A DNA stretch of 63,697 nucleotides, from positions 1 through 63,697 of the forward strand of contig JAKSKW010000009.1 in NCBI GenBank assembly GCA_024401495.1, in the 5' to 3' direction. Below the pieces are notes generated by a model, which was not told the origin of the DNA, did no database searches, and saw only the letters and a list, made by a program, of their open reading frames with translations. Positions 54,113 through 63,394 of the stretch are shown piece by piece (positions within the stretch are counted from its first letter, which is position 1; every line of letters starts with the position of its first letter). Both the position numbers and the translations under genes were made by a program. This DNA comes from Paludibacteraceae bacterium. GTDB taxonomy: Bacteria; Bacteroidota; Bacteroidia; Bacteroidales; Paludibacteraceae.

Positions 54113-55603
54113 ATGAAAAAAATCATTTTCTCATTTTTGGCGTTGATATGTGCAGCTTACTCATTTGCAGCGCCAGCTACAAAAGCAAAAGGTGCGGGTG
54201 AAGATCAGCCATATCATATTGAGCTGAAGATGTCGGATATCAAAAACGATGCAAATGTCTATTTGGCATTCTACTATAATGGCAAGACTTACTCAAAAGA
54301 TACTGCAAAATTCAATGGTAGGGGTGTTGCTATATTTGACGGAAGCCTAAAAAAAGATAAAGAAAAGAGAAGACTTGAAGAGGGCGTTTATATCGTTTAC
54401 TTCAAGAAAGACACAGTCAACTTCAATGAAGATAAGTTCTTTGATTTGCTAATTGGAAAGGATCAGAATATCAAACTAAAGGCTGATACAGCAAATTTGG
54501 TTCCAGTTGCGACTCAGGGAGAGGAGACAGTTCATTTCACTAACCTTGTAAAGTTCATGTCAGAAAAGAACAAAGAACGCAAGGAGTGTTTTGAAAAGAA
54601 GAAGGCAGGAAAGATGGACTCGACAGCATTTGAGGCTAAGATGAAATCGATGTCGGAAGAAGTTGAGGCTTTCCAGAAGAAAGAGATTGAGTCGACTAAG
54701 GGTTCGTTCTATTCTGAGTTTGTAAGAGGAACAATATCAGTTGACGTCCCTGATTTTGCTGAGTTGCCAGATACAGCAAGACCAATGGCAAGATACCAAT
54801 TCGTTAAGAATCACTTCTTTGACAACATCAACTTGTCAGATCCTCGTATGTTGAGAACACCTTACTTCTCAGGAAAGGTAGACAATTATATGCAGAGATT
54901 GATCCCAATTCCTGATTCGTTGTATGCTGCGGCAGATGCATTGATTGAGAAGAGTGAGGGAGACAAGGAGACATACCAGACAATGCTTAGCAAGATGATG
55001 AACTATGCATTGAAGAGCAACCAGATGGGTATGGACAAGATGTGGTACAACATTGCGGAGAAGTATTACTTGTCAGGCAAAGCAAGTTGGGCAGACTCAT
55101 CATGGATAGAGGACTTGAAGGCAGAGTGCAAGAAAGTACGCTACAATATGATTGGTATGACAGGTAAAAACTTGAAGATGCGTGGAATCGACTCTACACA
55201 GATTCAGTTGAGAGACTTGCGTCCTGAAAATGGCAAGAATGAGTTTGTTTTGGTATACTTCTTCGAGCCAAGTTGTGGACACTGTAAGAAGATCACACCA
55301 GTATTGCACGACTCCGTATATGTAAAGTATAAGGACAAAGGATTCGAGGTGTTCTGCTGCTATACACAGACAGACAAGAAAGAGTGGATAGATTTCTTGG
55401 ACAAGCACAAGTTGCACGACTGGGTTAACGTGTGGGATCCAAACAGAGAGTCATATTTCTGGGAGTTCTACGACGCAACAGTTACACCAGGAGTGTACTT
55501 GTTGAACAAAGAAAGAAAAATCGTAGCAAAGAAGATAAGCACACAGTCGCTGGATCAGATTTTGGAGGAAGAGCTGATAAAACGAAAACAAGATAAAAAG
55601 TAG
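54113..55603 (+). CDS. Secreted TlpA-like thioredoxin-fold protein with DUF4369/DUF5106-like N-terminal part
   Basis: The product has 496 residues from ATG 54113; the TTG at 54077 lies in a -7 box (TACATTTG, 54072-54079). A signal peptide ends SFAA. The N-terminal 340 residues include a strand-rich domain (VYLAFYYNGKTY, AIFDGSLKK) and a long helical region. The C-terminal thioredoxin-like domain has CGHC at 388-391 in FEPSCGHCKKITP. It probably carries out thiol-disulfide exchange in the periplasm, or serves as a stress-linked scaffold. Substrates unknown. A weak terminator follows. Confidence 0.8.
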   Translation: MKKIIFSFLALICAAYSFAAPATKAKGAGEDQPYHIELKMSDIKNDANVYLAFYYNGKTYSKDTAKFNGRGVAIFDGSLKKDKEKRRLEEGVYIVYFKKDTVNFNEDKFFDLLIGKDQNIKLKADTANLVPVATQGEETVHFTNLVKFMSEKNKERKECFEKKKAGKMDSTAFEAKMKSMSEEVEAFQKKEIESTKGSFYSEFVRGTISVDVPDFAELPDTARPMARYQFVKNHFFDNINLSDPRMLRTPYFSGKVDNYMQRLIPIPDSLYAAADALIEKSEGDKETYQTMLSKMMNYALKSNQMGMDKMWYNIAEKYYLSGKASWADSSWIEDLKAECKKVRYNMIGMTGKNLKMRGIDSTQIQLRDLRPENGKNEFVLVYFFEPSCGHCKKITPVLHDSVYVKYKDKGFEVFCCYTQTDKKEWIDFLDKHKLHDWVNVWDPNRESYFWEFYDATVTPGVYLLNKERKIVAKKISTQSLDQILEEELIKRKQDKK

Positions 55604-55612
55604 TGAAAAAAT

Positions 55613-55641
55613 GGCTGAGCAACATAAAATCAGCTGTTTTT
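55613..55641 (+). terminator. Weak terminator after the TlpA-like gene
   Basis: GGCTGA (55613-55618) pairs with TCAGCT (55630-55635), one G-T pair, and an 11-base loop, followed by GTTTTTAA. The stem is short, so confidence is limited. Confidence 0.45.
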
Positions 55642-55684
55642 AATCAAATTTATCAACTTTTTTGCAATAAAATCAAAAAACTAT

Positions 55685-55714
55685 TTTGCAAGAAATAAAG
55701 TTTATCTATTTTTG
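55685..55714 (+). promoter_or_regulatory. Promoter of gldJ
   Basis: TTTG at 55685-55688 and TATTTTTG at 55707-55714 are 18 bases apart, with a perfect -7. The leader before the ATG at 55825 is about 105 bases. Confidence 0.75.
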
Positions 55715-55824
55715 CCAACCATACAATACGGGCGAACTCGAAAAAAGAAATGTGGGTTAACCTGAATGGTATGAAATTAAGTTAGAAATAAAATTAGTAA
55801 ATTATCTTATACTCGAAAGGTACT

Positions 55825-57396
55825 ATGAAACACTTAAAGCTTTTTACGCCGGTCACAGCGATGTTGATCTTAGGAGCTTTGACTACATCATGTGGTAAGA
55901 AGTCCTTGAAAGATTCGCAGGAATCGAATGTAACCGGATGGAAGTACAACGACAAGGAGAACGGTGGTTACCAGGTAACTATCGGCTACGAGCAGGACAC
56001 ACCAACTGGTATGACATTCATCCAGGGTGGTACTTTCACAATGGGTCGTGTTATTGAGGATGTATTAGGAGATTGGAATAACATTCCACGTCGTGTCACT
56101 GTAGCTTCGTTCTACATGGACCAATATGAGATTGCCAATGTAAACTGGCGTGAGTATTTGTACTGGATGTCAAATGTATTCCACAACACTCCTGAATTGG
56201 TAGAGAAGGCTCGCCCTGACACTTTGGTATGGCGTGAGGAGTTGGCTTACAATGAGCCATACTTGGAGTACTACTTCACACACGTGTCATACAACTACTA
56301 TCCAGTAGTAGGTGTTAACTGGGAGCAGGCATGTGATTTCTGTATTTGGCGTTCTGACCGTGTAAACGAGAGAAGAATGGTTGAGGCAGGAACAATCCAG
56401 TATCCGGATTTCCAGGCATTGAAGGGAAATACAGATGCTAACGACATCGCACAGAATCAGGTATTCAGCACAGACAAGTACTTGATGAAGAGTGATTACA
56501 AACCAACAGATGGAAAGAAGCAGTTGAAGGATGTATATGGAAATGCAAGAAAGACTACAATGTCTGACGGTATCCTACTTCCTAAGTACCGTCTCCCAAC
56601 TGAGGCTGAGTGGGAGTACGCAGCATACGGAATCCTTTCTGTAGAGGGTGAGGAAAACTACGAGGAGAAGAAGATCTATCCTTGGTACGGTCACCAGATG
56701 CGTAACCCAGGTAAGGATAAGAAAGCTAACCGCGGTCAGATGTACGCTAACTACGTAAGAGGTCGTGGTGACTACATGGGTATCGGTGGTAACTTGAATG
56801 ACCACGCTACTATCACTTCTCCAGTTGATGCTTTCTGGCCAAATGAGTTCGGTCTATACAACATGGCTGGAAACGTTAACGAGTGGGTACTTGATGTATA
56901 TCGTGTATTGACATCTGATGATGAGCAGGAGTACAACCCATTCCGTGGTAACCAGTATGTAAGCCCAATCATGCAGGAGACAACTCTTGAGGATGGTACT
57001 GCAGCTAAGGTTCCTCAGATCGATAGCCTTGGTCGTGTAATCTTCGCTATCCCTGCTGATAAGGATACTGAGCTTGACAAGTACGCTCGTCTTGATGTAA
57101 GAAACTTCAAGGATGGTGATGGCCAGAGTGCTCTTGATAGAAATCAGTGGAAGGCAATTGTAGATCCAGATATCGCAACTAAGAAGTTGTATGATCCAGA
57201 CGCTGGTCAGGCTGTATCTTGGTTGACTTCTAACATCTCTAACACTACTCGTGTTTACAAGGGTGGTTCTTGGAAGGATCGTTCTTACTGGTTGAGCCCA
57301 GCTCAGAGACGTTATCTTGATCAGACTAAGTCTCGCAGCGACCTTGGTTTCCGTTGCGCAATGTCTAAGGTAGGTCCAGAGGATGACAATAGATAA
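55825..57396 (+). CDS. gldJ: GldJ, type IX secretion/gliding-associated lipoprotein
   Basis: The product has 523 residues with a lipoprotein signal: LTTSC with C23, followed by GKKSLKDS. After GWKYNDKENGGYQV comes an FGE-sulfatase-type domain (about 60-515): GMTFIQGGTFTMGR, VASFYMDQYEIANVNWREYL, YRLPTEAEWEYAAYG, NMAGNVNEWVLDVYR, GGSWKDRSYWLSPAQRR. GldJ and GldK share this fold; the N-terminal motif and length favour GldJ. It is an outer-membrane lipoprotein that stabilises the type IX secretion machinery. The next gene, murF, is 95 bases downstream past a terminator. Confidence 0.88.
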   Translation: MKHLKLFTPVTAMLILGALTTSCGKKSLKDSQESNVTGWKYNDKENGGYQVTIGYEQDTPTGMTFIQGGTFTMGRVIEDVLGDWNNIPRRVTVASFYMDQYEIANVNWREYLYWMSNVFHNTPELVEKARPDTLVWREELAYNEPYLEYYFTHVSYNYYPVVGVNWEQACDFCIWRSDRVNERRMVEAGTIQYPDFQALKGNTDANDIAQNQVFSTDKYLMKSDYKPTDGKKQLKDVYGNARKTTMSDGILLPKYRLPTEAEWEYAAYGILSVEGEENYEEKKIYPWYGHQMRNPGKDKKANRGQMYANYVRGRGDYMGIGGNLNDHATITSPVDAFWPNEFGLYNMAGNVNEWVLDVYRVLTSDDEQEYNPFRGNQYVSPIMQETTLEDGTAAKVPQIDSLGRVIFAIPADKDTELDKYARLDVRNFKDGDGQSALDRNQWKAIVDPDIATKKLYDPDAGQAVSWLTSNISNTTRVYKGGSWKDRSYWLSPAQRRYLDQTKSRSDLGFRCAMSKVGPEDDNR

Positions 57397-57420
57397 ACAG
57401 TAAGTTTATAAAAACATAAG

Positions 57421-57457
57421 AAACGGAGCTTTCATTTTTTGGAGGCTTCGTTTTTTG
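57421..57457 (+). terminator. Terminator of gldJ
   Basis: ACGGAGC (57423-57429) pairs with GCTTCGT (57445-57451), one G-T pair, followed by a T-run (TTTTTT, counting the last T of the stem). The loop is long (15 bases) and T-rich. Confidence 0.65.
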
Positions 57458-57491
57458 TTGATTAACAAAGTATATTTAGCAAAACAAAGAA

Positions 57492-58775
57492 ATGGATATC
57501 AAGTCAATTTATTCGCTATTTATCCAATGTGATGGCGTCTCTACCGACAGCAGAAAATGCCAGAAGGATTCTATGTTCGTCGCTTTGAAAGGTGACAACT
57601 TCGATGGCAATGTTTTTGTAGAGAGTGCTATTGAGGCTGGTTGCAAATACTCTCTAACAAGCGACGAGTCTCGTGCTAACAACAAAACTATTTTCTATGT
57701 CCCAGATACATTGGTTGCACTTCAGCAACTAGCATCTTATCATCGTCAACAAATGTCTGCGACGGTGATTGCAATCACTGGTACAAACGGTAAGACTACA
57801 ACTAAAGAGTTGACCTCCGCTGTTATGAAGGCTAAGTATGGCGACGATGTAATTAACACTGAAGGTAATCTAAACAACCATATTGGTGTGCCATTGACTT
57901 TGCTTCGTATTAAATCTCACCACAAGTATGCAATTGTGGAGATGGGTGCTAATCATCCAGGTGAAATCAAAACATTGGCTGATATCGCAATGCCAGACTA
58001 CGGTTTGATAACAAACGTCGGTACAGCTCATATCCTAGGGTTCGGCTCTTTTGAAGGAGTAATCAAGACAAAGACTGAACTTTACGAAAATTTGAAGAAA
58101 AGTAACGGCACTATTTTCGTTAACGGTGCTAATCAGAATATATATCCTAAGTCAGAAGGAGCAAAACGAATCGTCTACGGAGTAAATGGTTCGGCTTTGA
58201 ATGCTTCTGTAGAATCGGCTGATCCTTTCTTGAAGGTGAAATTCGACAATGGTGCGTCTGCTCAGACAAATCTTATCGGAGCTTATAACCTTGAGAACGT
58301 CATGGCTGCAGCTTGCGTCGGATCTCATTTTGGAGTGGAGATGCCAATGATTGTATCTGCGTTGGAAAACTACAAACCATCGAACAATAGATCACAGTTG
58401 ATCACAACTGCGTCTAATAAACTTATCGTCGACGCTTATAATGCCAATCCTACAAGTATGAAGGCTGCACTCGACAACTTCTTCTCGTTGAAGTCTGAGT
58501 CTGAGAAAGCTTTGGTGCTTGGTGATATGCGTGAACTTGGTGCTGACTCTGAAACAGAGCACAACAAGATTGTGGAGATGATTGCAGCGTCGGGAATCAA
58601 GAAGGTTATGCTTGTGGGAGAGTGTTTTGCTGCCGCAGCTAAAGATGGAATGTCTACGTTTAAGAATGTTGACGAACTCATCTCCGTCTTGGCAGAGAAT
58701 AAACTGAATGGATGCCTTGTCTTGATTAAGGGATCAAATAGTATCAAACTTACTAAAGTCGTAGAACACCTATGA
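57492..58775 (+). CDS. murF: UDP-MurNAc-tripeptide--D-alanyl-D-alanine ligase
   Basis: The product has 427 residues and adds D-Ala-D-Ala to the peptidoglycan precursor, the last cytoplasmic ligase step. The Mur N-terminal domain has VSTDSRKCQKDSMFVALKG. The ATP-binding loop is at about 96-102 (GTNGKTT), with EGNLNNHIGVPL and GANHPGEI. The C-terminal domain contains DAYNANPTSMKAAL and GDMRELG. Length is slightly short but complete. Its stop overlaps the next gene (ATGA), so the two are translationally coupled. Confidence 0.95.
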   Translation: MDIKSIYSLFIQCDGVSTDSRKCQKDSMFVALKGDNFDGNVFVESAIEAGCKYSLTSDESRANNKTIFYVPDTLVALQQLASYHRQQMSATVIAITGTNGKTTTKELTSAVMKAKYGDDVINTEGNLNNHIGVPLTLLRIKSHHKYAIVEMGANHPGEIKTLADIAMPDYGLITNVGTAHILGFGSFEGVIKTKTELYENLKKSNGTIFVNGANQNIYPKSEGAKRIVYGVNGSALNASVESADPFLKVKFDNGASAQTNLIGAYNLENVMAAACVGSHFGVEMPMIVSALENYKPSNNRSQLITTASNKLIVDAYNANPTSMKAALDNFFSLKSESEKALVLGDMRELGADSETEHNKIVEMIAASGIKKVMLVGECFAAAAKDGMSTFKNVDELISVLAENKLNGCLVLIKGSNSIKLTKVVEHL

Positions 58776-59245
58776 ATTCAACGTTGACTTTATTCTTGTT
58801 CTTTGTCGCACTTGTTGCGGTTTGGATCCTTTTTTATAACCTTAGAAGAAAACAGAAAGAGGCTCAAGAGGCTTTGCGTAAGGCCCAGCTTTCCGAAGAG
58901 GAGAAGGCAAAAGAACAGGAGGAAGAAGCTGCAAAAGCAGAGACAGAAGATTCTGAATGTTGTGGACAACACGAGGTTTGTGAGAAGACTAACCTTGTGA
59001 ACACAAGTCTCAAGTATGAATATTACGACGATGAAGAACTTGACGCTCTACGAGGAATGAATCCTGAGGAGTATTCCGACGAGCAGATTGCACAGTTGCG
59101 TGAAGTGTTTGAGACTTTGAAGGAGTATGATGTGGCTGGTTGGTTACGTAGCTTACAGTTGAGAAACATCGAATTGCCAGAGGATATCAAAGAAGAGGCT
59201 CTACTTATTGTGAGTGATTTAAGAGAAAGGGAAAATGCTAAGTAA
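58772..59245 (+). CDS. Bacteroidetes-specific membrane protein of unknown function, 157 aa
   Basis: One N-terminal membrane helix (about 5-23, TLFLFFVALVAVWILFY) is followed by a long charged helix (30-65) that is likely a coiled coil. A conserved-looking CCGQHEVCEK stretch precedes a soluble tail (YYDDEELDALRGM, REVFETL, GWLRSLQLRNIELPEDIK). The cysteine cluster resembles a metal site. I know this type as an uncharacterised Bacteroidetes protein. It starts four bases inside murF and overlaps the next gene by 11 bases, so it is made with a murein ligase and a phospho-transferase-like protein. Confidence 0.75.
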   Translation: MNSTLTLFLFFVALVAVWILFYNLRRKQKEAQEALRKAQLSEEEKAKEQEEEAAKAETEDSECCGQHEVCEKTNLVNTSLKYEYYDDEELDALRGMNPEEYSDEQIAQLREVFETLKEYDVAGWLRSLQLRNIELPEDIKEEALLIVSDLRERENAK

Positions 59246-61073
59246 GGGAATTTATTTATCATTCTTCTATCTATATTTCATGATGTGCTTCATCTTGGAG
59301 CGCATCTTGTTTGCTTTCTTCAATTTCGACAATAGCTTCAAAGATGGATTGGCAGAACCGATTAAGTCGTTTGTCCATGGTTTCCCTATGGATTTGTCGG
59401 CTGCGGGATATTTTATGATTCCGTTCTTGGTGGCAGCTCTTGTATTCTCATTTTGGAAAAATAAGAAAGCAGAGTATAATACATATAAAGTTATAGGAAT
59501 CGTGTTGTCGTTGATGACAGCCTTTTTCTGCGTTTTGGATATTCTTCTTTATCCTGCTTGGGGATTTCGTTTGGACGCGACGCCGTTTTTCTATATGCAA
59601 TCGCCCACAGCCGCTCTTGCAAGTGGAACAACATCAGATTATTTCATTTATGGATCGACGTTGATTATCCTTGCGTCGGCATTTGTCTTTGGATTTACAC
59701 GTCTGCTAGCCAAAGTAAATGAACTAACTAAGAAAGAATCAATTTCAAGGTTCGACGGAATTGGATTTAATCTGATTCCGACATTGCTTTGTGTAGGTTT
59801 AGTGGTGCTTGCCATACGTGGTGGAGTTGGAGTCTCTACGATGAATCCCGGACGTGTTTATTTCAGCGACAATGTCTATTTCAATCATCTTGCTCTTAAT
59901 CTGAATTGGAATTTGATGTATTCCCTTCAAAAGACAGATGATTTTTCGGAATATTATACCATGTCCGACGACGATGCACAACGAATCTATGATGAAAAAT
60001 TGGCACCGTCGAAATTATCTCCTGTCTACGTGGATACATTTCTGAATTCAAAGCGTCCTAATATTCTCCTTTGCATAATGGAAAGTTTTGGCGGAACCGC
60101 TTGCCGACTTACAGGTGGCGAGGATGCGATGCCTAATCTTTGCAAGTTTGCTGAGGAGGGAATCGTTTTCAATCGCTGTTATGCCAACAGTTTCCGCACC
60201 GACCGTGGATTGGCATGTGTACTTGCCTCTTATCCTGGTATGCCTACAACATCGCTGATGAAGGTGACAAACAAGAGCCAGAAGGTAAAGAAAATGCCAA
60301 GTGCGTTGAAGGAGGCAGGCTATAAGAACTCATTCTATTACGGAGGAGATATTAATTTCACCAATATGAATTCGTTTTTGGTGATGTGCGGATATGAAAA
60401 AATTATCTGCGACGCGAATTTTACCAAAGATCAGAAGCAGTCGAAGTGGGGAGCGTACGACCATGTCTTGTTCGACTATGTGGCTAATGATTTTGAGAAG
60501 GGACAATTCGAAGATGGATTCTTCTGTACCGTCTTATCTTCAAGTAGCCATGAACCATTTGAAGTGCCATATAAGCATCACGAAGATAAGTATTTGAACT
60601 CAGTGATGTATTCCGATAGTTGTCTTGGCTCCTTCTTGGATAGATTCCGTCAGACAAAGTATTGGGATAACACACTAATTATAGTTTTGCCAGATCATTC
60701 CACTGCGTTGGTAGGCAATTTGGCGAACTCCGACTCCTTACGTTATCGAATTCCAATGGTGTGGGGTGGAGGTGCTGTGAGAAAGCATGTCGACGTCGAT
60801 AAAATCTGTTCGCAGATTGATTTGTCGGCAACCTTACTAAGCCAATTAGGCATAAATCACGATGATTTTATGTTTAGTAAGGATGTTTTTGACAATAATT
60901 CCCAAGAATTTGCTATTTTTGCATTCAACAATGGTTTTGGAATCATTGACAAAGACGGTTTCGCATCTTACGACTACGATTCCCAGAAAGAAATCACGTC
61001 GGCGAATGCGGAATTATTAGAGAGAGGTAAATCATTTATTCAAACAGTTTATAGAGATTTTGAAAGGAGGTGA
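59235..61073 (+). CDS. LTA-synthase-like sulfatase-fold membrane protein
   Basis: A 612-residue protein with five membrane segments in residues 1-205. The extracytoplasmic alkaline-phosphatase-superfamily domain (about 270-600) contains PNILLCIMESFGG, the nucleophile T322 in NSFRTDRGL, SSSSHEPFEVP and VLPDHSTAL. In Gram-positives such enzymes polymerise glycerol phosphate; in Gram-negatives related proteins move phosphoglycerol or phosphoethanolamine onto glycans or lipids, which is the likelier role here. It is overlapped by the preceding gene and followed after three bases by a radical SAM gene, so part of a tight operon. Confidence 0.85.
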   Translation: MLSKGIYLSFFYLYFMMCFILERILFAFFNFDNSFKDGLAEPIKSFVHGFPMDLSAAGYFMIPFLVAALVFSFWKNKKAEYNTYKVIGIVLSLMTAFFCVLDILLYPAWGFRLDATPFFYMQSPTAALASGTTSDYFIYGSTLIILASAFVFGFTRLLAKVNELTKKESISRFDGIGFNLIPTLLCVGLVVLAIRGGVGVSTMNPGRVYFSDNVYFNHLALNLNWNLMYSLQKTDDFSEYYTMSDDDAQRIYDEKLAPSKLSPVYVDTFLNSKRPNILLCIMESFGGTACRLTGGEDAMPNLCKFAEEGIVFNRCYANSFRTDRGLACVLASYPGMPTTSLMKVTNKSQKVKKMPSALKEAGYKNSFYYGGDINFTNMNSFLVMCGYEKIICDANFTKDQKQSKWGAYDHVLFDYVANDFEKGQFEDGFFCTVLSSSSHEPFEVPYKHHEDKYLNSVMYSDSCLGSFLDRFRQTKYWDNTLIIVLPDHSTALVGNLANSDSLRYRIPMVWGGGAVRKHVDVDKICSQIDLSATLLSQLGINHDDFMFSKDVFDNNSQEFAIFAFNNGFGIIDKDGFASYDYDSQKEITSANAELLERGKSFIQTVYRDFERR

Positions 61074-61076
61074 TAT

Positions 61077-61844
61077 ATGATGACTTTTGATGGTGTCGTC
61101 TACGGCCCTGTCCAAAGCAGACGATTAGGTTTGTCGTTAGGCATTAATCTTTTGCCTACAGAGAATAAGGTATGCTCATTCGAATGCGTCTATTGTGAAT
61201 GTGGATTCACAAAGAAAGGAGTGTCAGCCAAGTTCCCGTCGTTCCAGAAAGTGGAAGAAGAGATGACTGCTTGTCTGAAAGCTTTGAATGCAGAAGGAAA
61301 ACATCTTGATGTGATCACATTTGCAGGAAATGGAGAGCCGACACTCTATCCTCATTTTGAAGAAGTGATAGATTTGACGATACGATTGCGAGATCAGTTT
61401 CATCCGAATTCAAAGATATCGGTTTTGACAAATGCTACACGATTGGCTAACGAGTCGGTGGTGAGAGCGTTGAAGAAGGTCGATAACAATATTTTGAAGA
61501 TAGATTCAGCATTTGATTCTACTGCGAAACTCATAGATGTCCCTGTCGACTCACATTATAGTGTAGACAGAGTTATTGAACAGATGTCTCAGTTCGACGG
61601 AGAGTTTATCCTGCAGACAATGTTTCTTCGAGGAGTTGTGGAAGGCAATAAGATTGACAACACAACAGAAGAAGAGGTGACAGCATGGTATGATGCAGTC
61701 AGACGAATGTCTCCCAAACAGATAATGATTTATTCAATTGATCGTGAGACACCATACAAAGAGTTGGAAAAGGTAAGTCACGAAGAGCTGGAGAAGATAG
61801 CCGCACCTTTGAGAAAAGAAGGCTTTGATGTCCAGACAGCTTAA
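61077..61844 (+). CDS. Radical SAM protein
   Basis: The product has 255 residues. The cluster-binding motif is C33xxxC37xxC40 in VCSFECVYCECG, preceded by YGPVQSRRLGLSLGIN, the usual opening of a widespread radical SAM subgroup of unknown function. Later motifs are VITFAGNGEPTLYPHF and LKIDSAFD. There is no SPASM extension. A full Shine-Dalgarno sequence (AAGGAGGTGAT, 61064-61074), unusual in this genome, lies just before the ATG and is also the 3' end of the preceding gene. The substrate cannot be inferred. Confidence 0.85.
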   Translation: MMTFDGVVYGPVQSRRLGLSLGINLLPTENKVCSFECVYCECGFTKKGVSAKFPSFQKVEEEMTACLKALNAEGKHLDVITFAGNGEPTLYPHFEEVIDLTIRLRDQFHPNSKISVLTNATRLANESVVRALKKVDNNILKIDSAFDSTAKLIDVPVDSHYSVDRVIEQMSQFDGEFILQTMFLRGVVEGNKIDNTTEEEVTAWYDAVRRMSPKQIMIYSIDRETPYKELEKVSHEELEKIAAPLRKEGFDVQTA

Positions 61845-61953
61845 AAGAAAAGTTTAAATCATTAAAAATCCGCAATTTTTTCAGATTATTAACGTATTGA
61901 AAGAAAAAATGATTAAATTTGCGGGCAAAATAAAAACGTAACATTTAATAATT

Positions 61954-62145
61954 ATGATCATTGTTCAAATCAAGGAAGGCGAGAACATCGAAAAAGCCTT
62001 GAAGAAGTTTAAGAGAAAGTTTGAGAAGACTGGTGTTGTTAAAGAGTTGAGAAACCGCCAGCAGTTCACAAAGCCATCAGTGCTAAAGCGTCAGCAGAAG
62101 ATTCACGCTATCTACGTACAGGCACAGTATGGTAACGAAGATTAA
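61954..62145 (+). CDS. rpsU: 30S ribosomal protein S21
   Basis: The product has 63 residues with [27 protein letters not shown], the bS21 signature, and a basic C-terminus. It sits beside the 16S 3' end in the 30S subunit. The leader has a TAAATTTG -7 box (61914-61921) but no Shine-Dalgarno sequence. First gene of the conserved rpsU-xer-hpf-tRNA-tuf order of Bacteroidetes. Confidence 0.95.
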   Translation: MIIVQIKEGENIEKALKKFKRKFEKTGVVKELRNRQQFTKPSVLKRQQKIHAIYVQAQYGNED

Positions 62146-62153
62146 TCGTTCTC

Positions 62154-63053
62154 GTGGACAGATTGATTGAAGACTTCAAACAATATATAAGGTATGAGAA
62201 GAACTATTCTTCTCATACCTTTATTGCTTATGAAAACGACCTAGCCCAATTCTCTACCTTTTTGTTGGAAAACTACGGAAATTTAACCGTCACTGAAATC
62301 ACCCACAAACATATCAGAAGCTGGATCTATGAATTGCGTCAGACAGAGAAAGCAACGAGTGTGAATCGTAAGATTTCCACCTTGAGATCCTTCTTCAAAT
62401 TCTGCAAGAGGACGACGCCAGGATTGAAATCTCCGATGATTTCTATCCGAGCTTTGAAGCAAGAAAAGCGTCTTCCTATGTTTTTAAAAATAAATGAAGT
62501 CGAAAAAATACTTGCAAATGATATAAATTTTTCAGTGTACGAAAATTTTCGTGATTTTTTGATGATTGAAACGTTTTATTCATTAGGTTTGCGTTTGTCA
62601 GAATTGATCAACGCAAAAGAAACCGATTTTGACTTGGCAAGAAAGGTCGCCACTATACTTGGAAAGCGAAACAAGCAGAGGGCGATTCCGTTAGGCGACA
62701 AGTACATTGATTTGGTGCAACGGTATTTGAAACTTAAACAGGAAACTTTCGAAGGGGGAGCCGCGAAGAATCTATTTGTGACTGATAAAGGAGAGCCGAT
62801 GAAACCGCGAAAAGTTTATTCGATCATACACAAAAAGATTTCAGAGGTCAGTACCATCGCCAAACGAAGTCCGCATGTTTTGAGACACACCTTTGCGACG
62901 GTAATGTTGAACAACGGGGCAGAGATAGAATCGGTGAAAGAACTTTTAGGACATTCAAATCTGGCAGCAACACAGGTCTACACGCATACGACCTTTGAGC
63001 AAATGAAAAAGATTTATAAACACGCTCATCCAAGAGCACTAAAAGAAAAATGA
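62154..63053 (+). CDS. Tyrosine recombinase, XerC/XerD type
   Basis: The product has 299 residues from a GTG at 62154, 8 bases after rpsU. An N-terminal SAM-like core-binding domain precedes the catalytic domain. R147 lies in SLGLRLSEL, the GKRNKQR hairpin supplies the lysine, H241 and R244 are in [10 protein letters not shown]267 is in LLGHSNL and the nucleophile is Y276 in TQVYTH. All are present. It resolves chromosome dimers at dif. Its place in the rpsU-hpf cluster is conserved, so it is a core gene and not a prophage integrase. Confidence 0.92.
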   Translation: MDRLIEDFKQYIRYEKNYSSHTFIAYENDLAQFSTFLLENYGNLTVTEITHKHIRSWIYELRQTEKATSVNRKISTLRSFFKFCKRTTPGLKSPMISIRALKQEKRLPMFLKINEVEKILANDINFSVYENFRDFLMIETFYSLGLRLSELINAKETDFDLARKVATILGKRNKQRAIPLGDKYIDLVQRYLKLKQETFEGGAAKNLFVTDKGEPMKPRKVYSIIHKKISEVSTIAKRSPHVLRHTFATVMLNNGAEIESVKELLGHSNLAATQVYTHTTFEQMKKIYKHAHPRALKEK

Positions 63054-63054
63054 T

Positions 63055-63351
63055 ATGAACGTTAATTTTCAGACAATTCACTTCGACGCTAAGGCAGAGT
63101 TGAAGTCATTCGTAGACAAGAAAGTCGAGAAGTTGGAGCAGTATTCAGACCAAATTACAAATGTTGATATTGCAATGAAGGTTGTAAAACCAGAGGTTGC
63201 CAACAATAAGGAGGTTATGTTGAAAGTTTTGATGCCTAATAATGAACTTGTTGTAACAAAGACAGCAGATAGTTTTGAGGAGGCATTTGACAATGCAATG
63301 GACTCAATGATCCGCTCTATTCAGAAGACAAAAGAAAAAAATAGAAATTAA
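63055..63351 (+). CDS. hpf: Ribosome hibernation promoting factor, HPF/RaiA family
   Basis: The product has 98 residues with MNVNFQTIHFDAKAELKSFVDKKVEKLEQY and ELVVTKTADSFEEAFDNAMDSM, the short HPF form. It binds the decoding region of the 30S subunit and silences ribosomes in starvation. It starts two bases after the recombinase stop, so the three genes share a message. A strong hairpin-terminator follows at 63395. Confidence 0.93.
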   Translation: MNVNFQTIHFDAKAELKSFVDKKVEKLEQYSDQITNVDIAMKVVKPEVANNKEVMLKVLMPNNELVVTKTADSFEEAFDNAMDSMIRSIQKTKEKNRN

Positions 63352-63363
63352 TCTGCATTTTTC

Positions 63364-63394
63364 TTTGCAGTTTAAATAAAAGTTTCTAATTTTG
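63364..63394 (+). promoter_or_regulatory. Promoter of the tRNA cluster
   Basis: TTTG (63364-63367), 19 bases, TAATTTTG (63387-63394): an exact match to the phylum consensus. The predicted start, near 63400, falls inside the left arm of the terminator hairpin at 63395-63429. Confidence 0.85.

Noticed and set aside
62154..63053. Prophage or integrative-element integrase
   Set aside because: The recombinase lies in the conserved rpsU-xer-hpf-tRNA order, with no phage or conjugation genes and no attachment-site duplication seen at the tRNAs.
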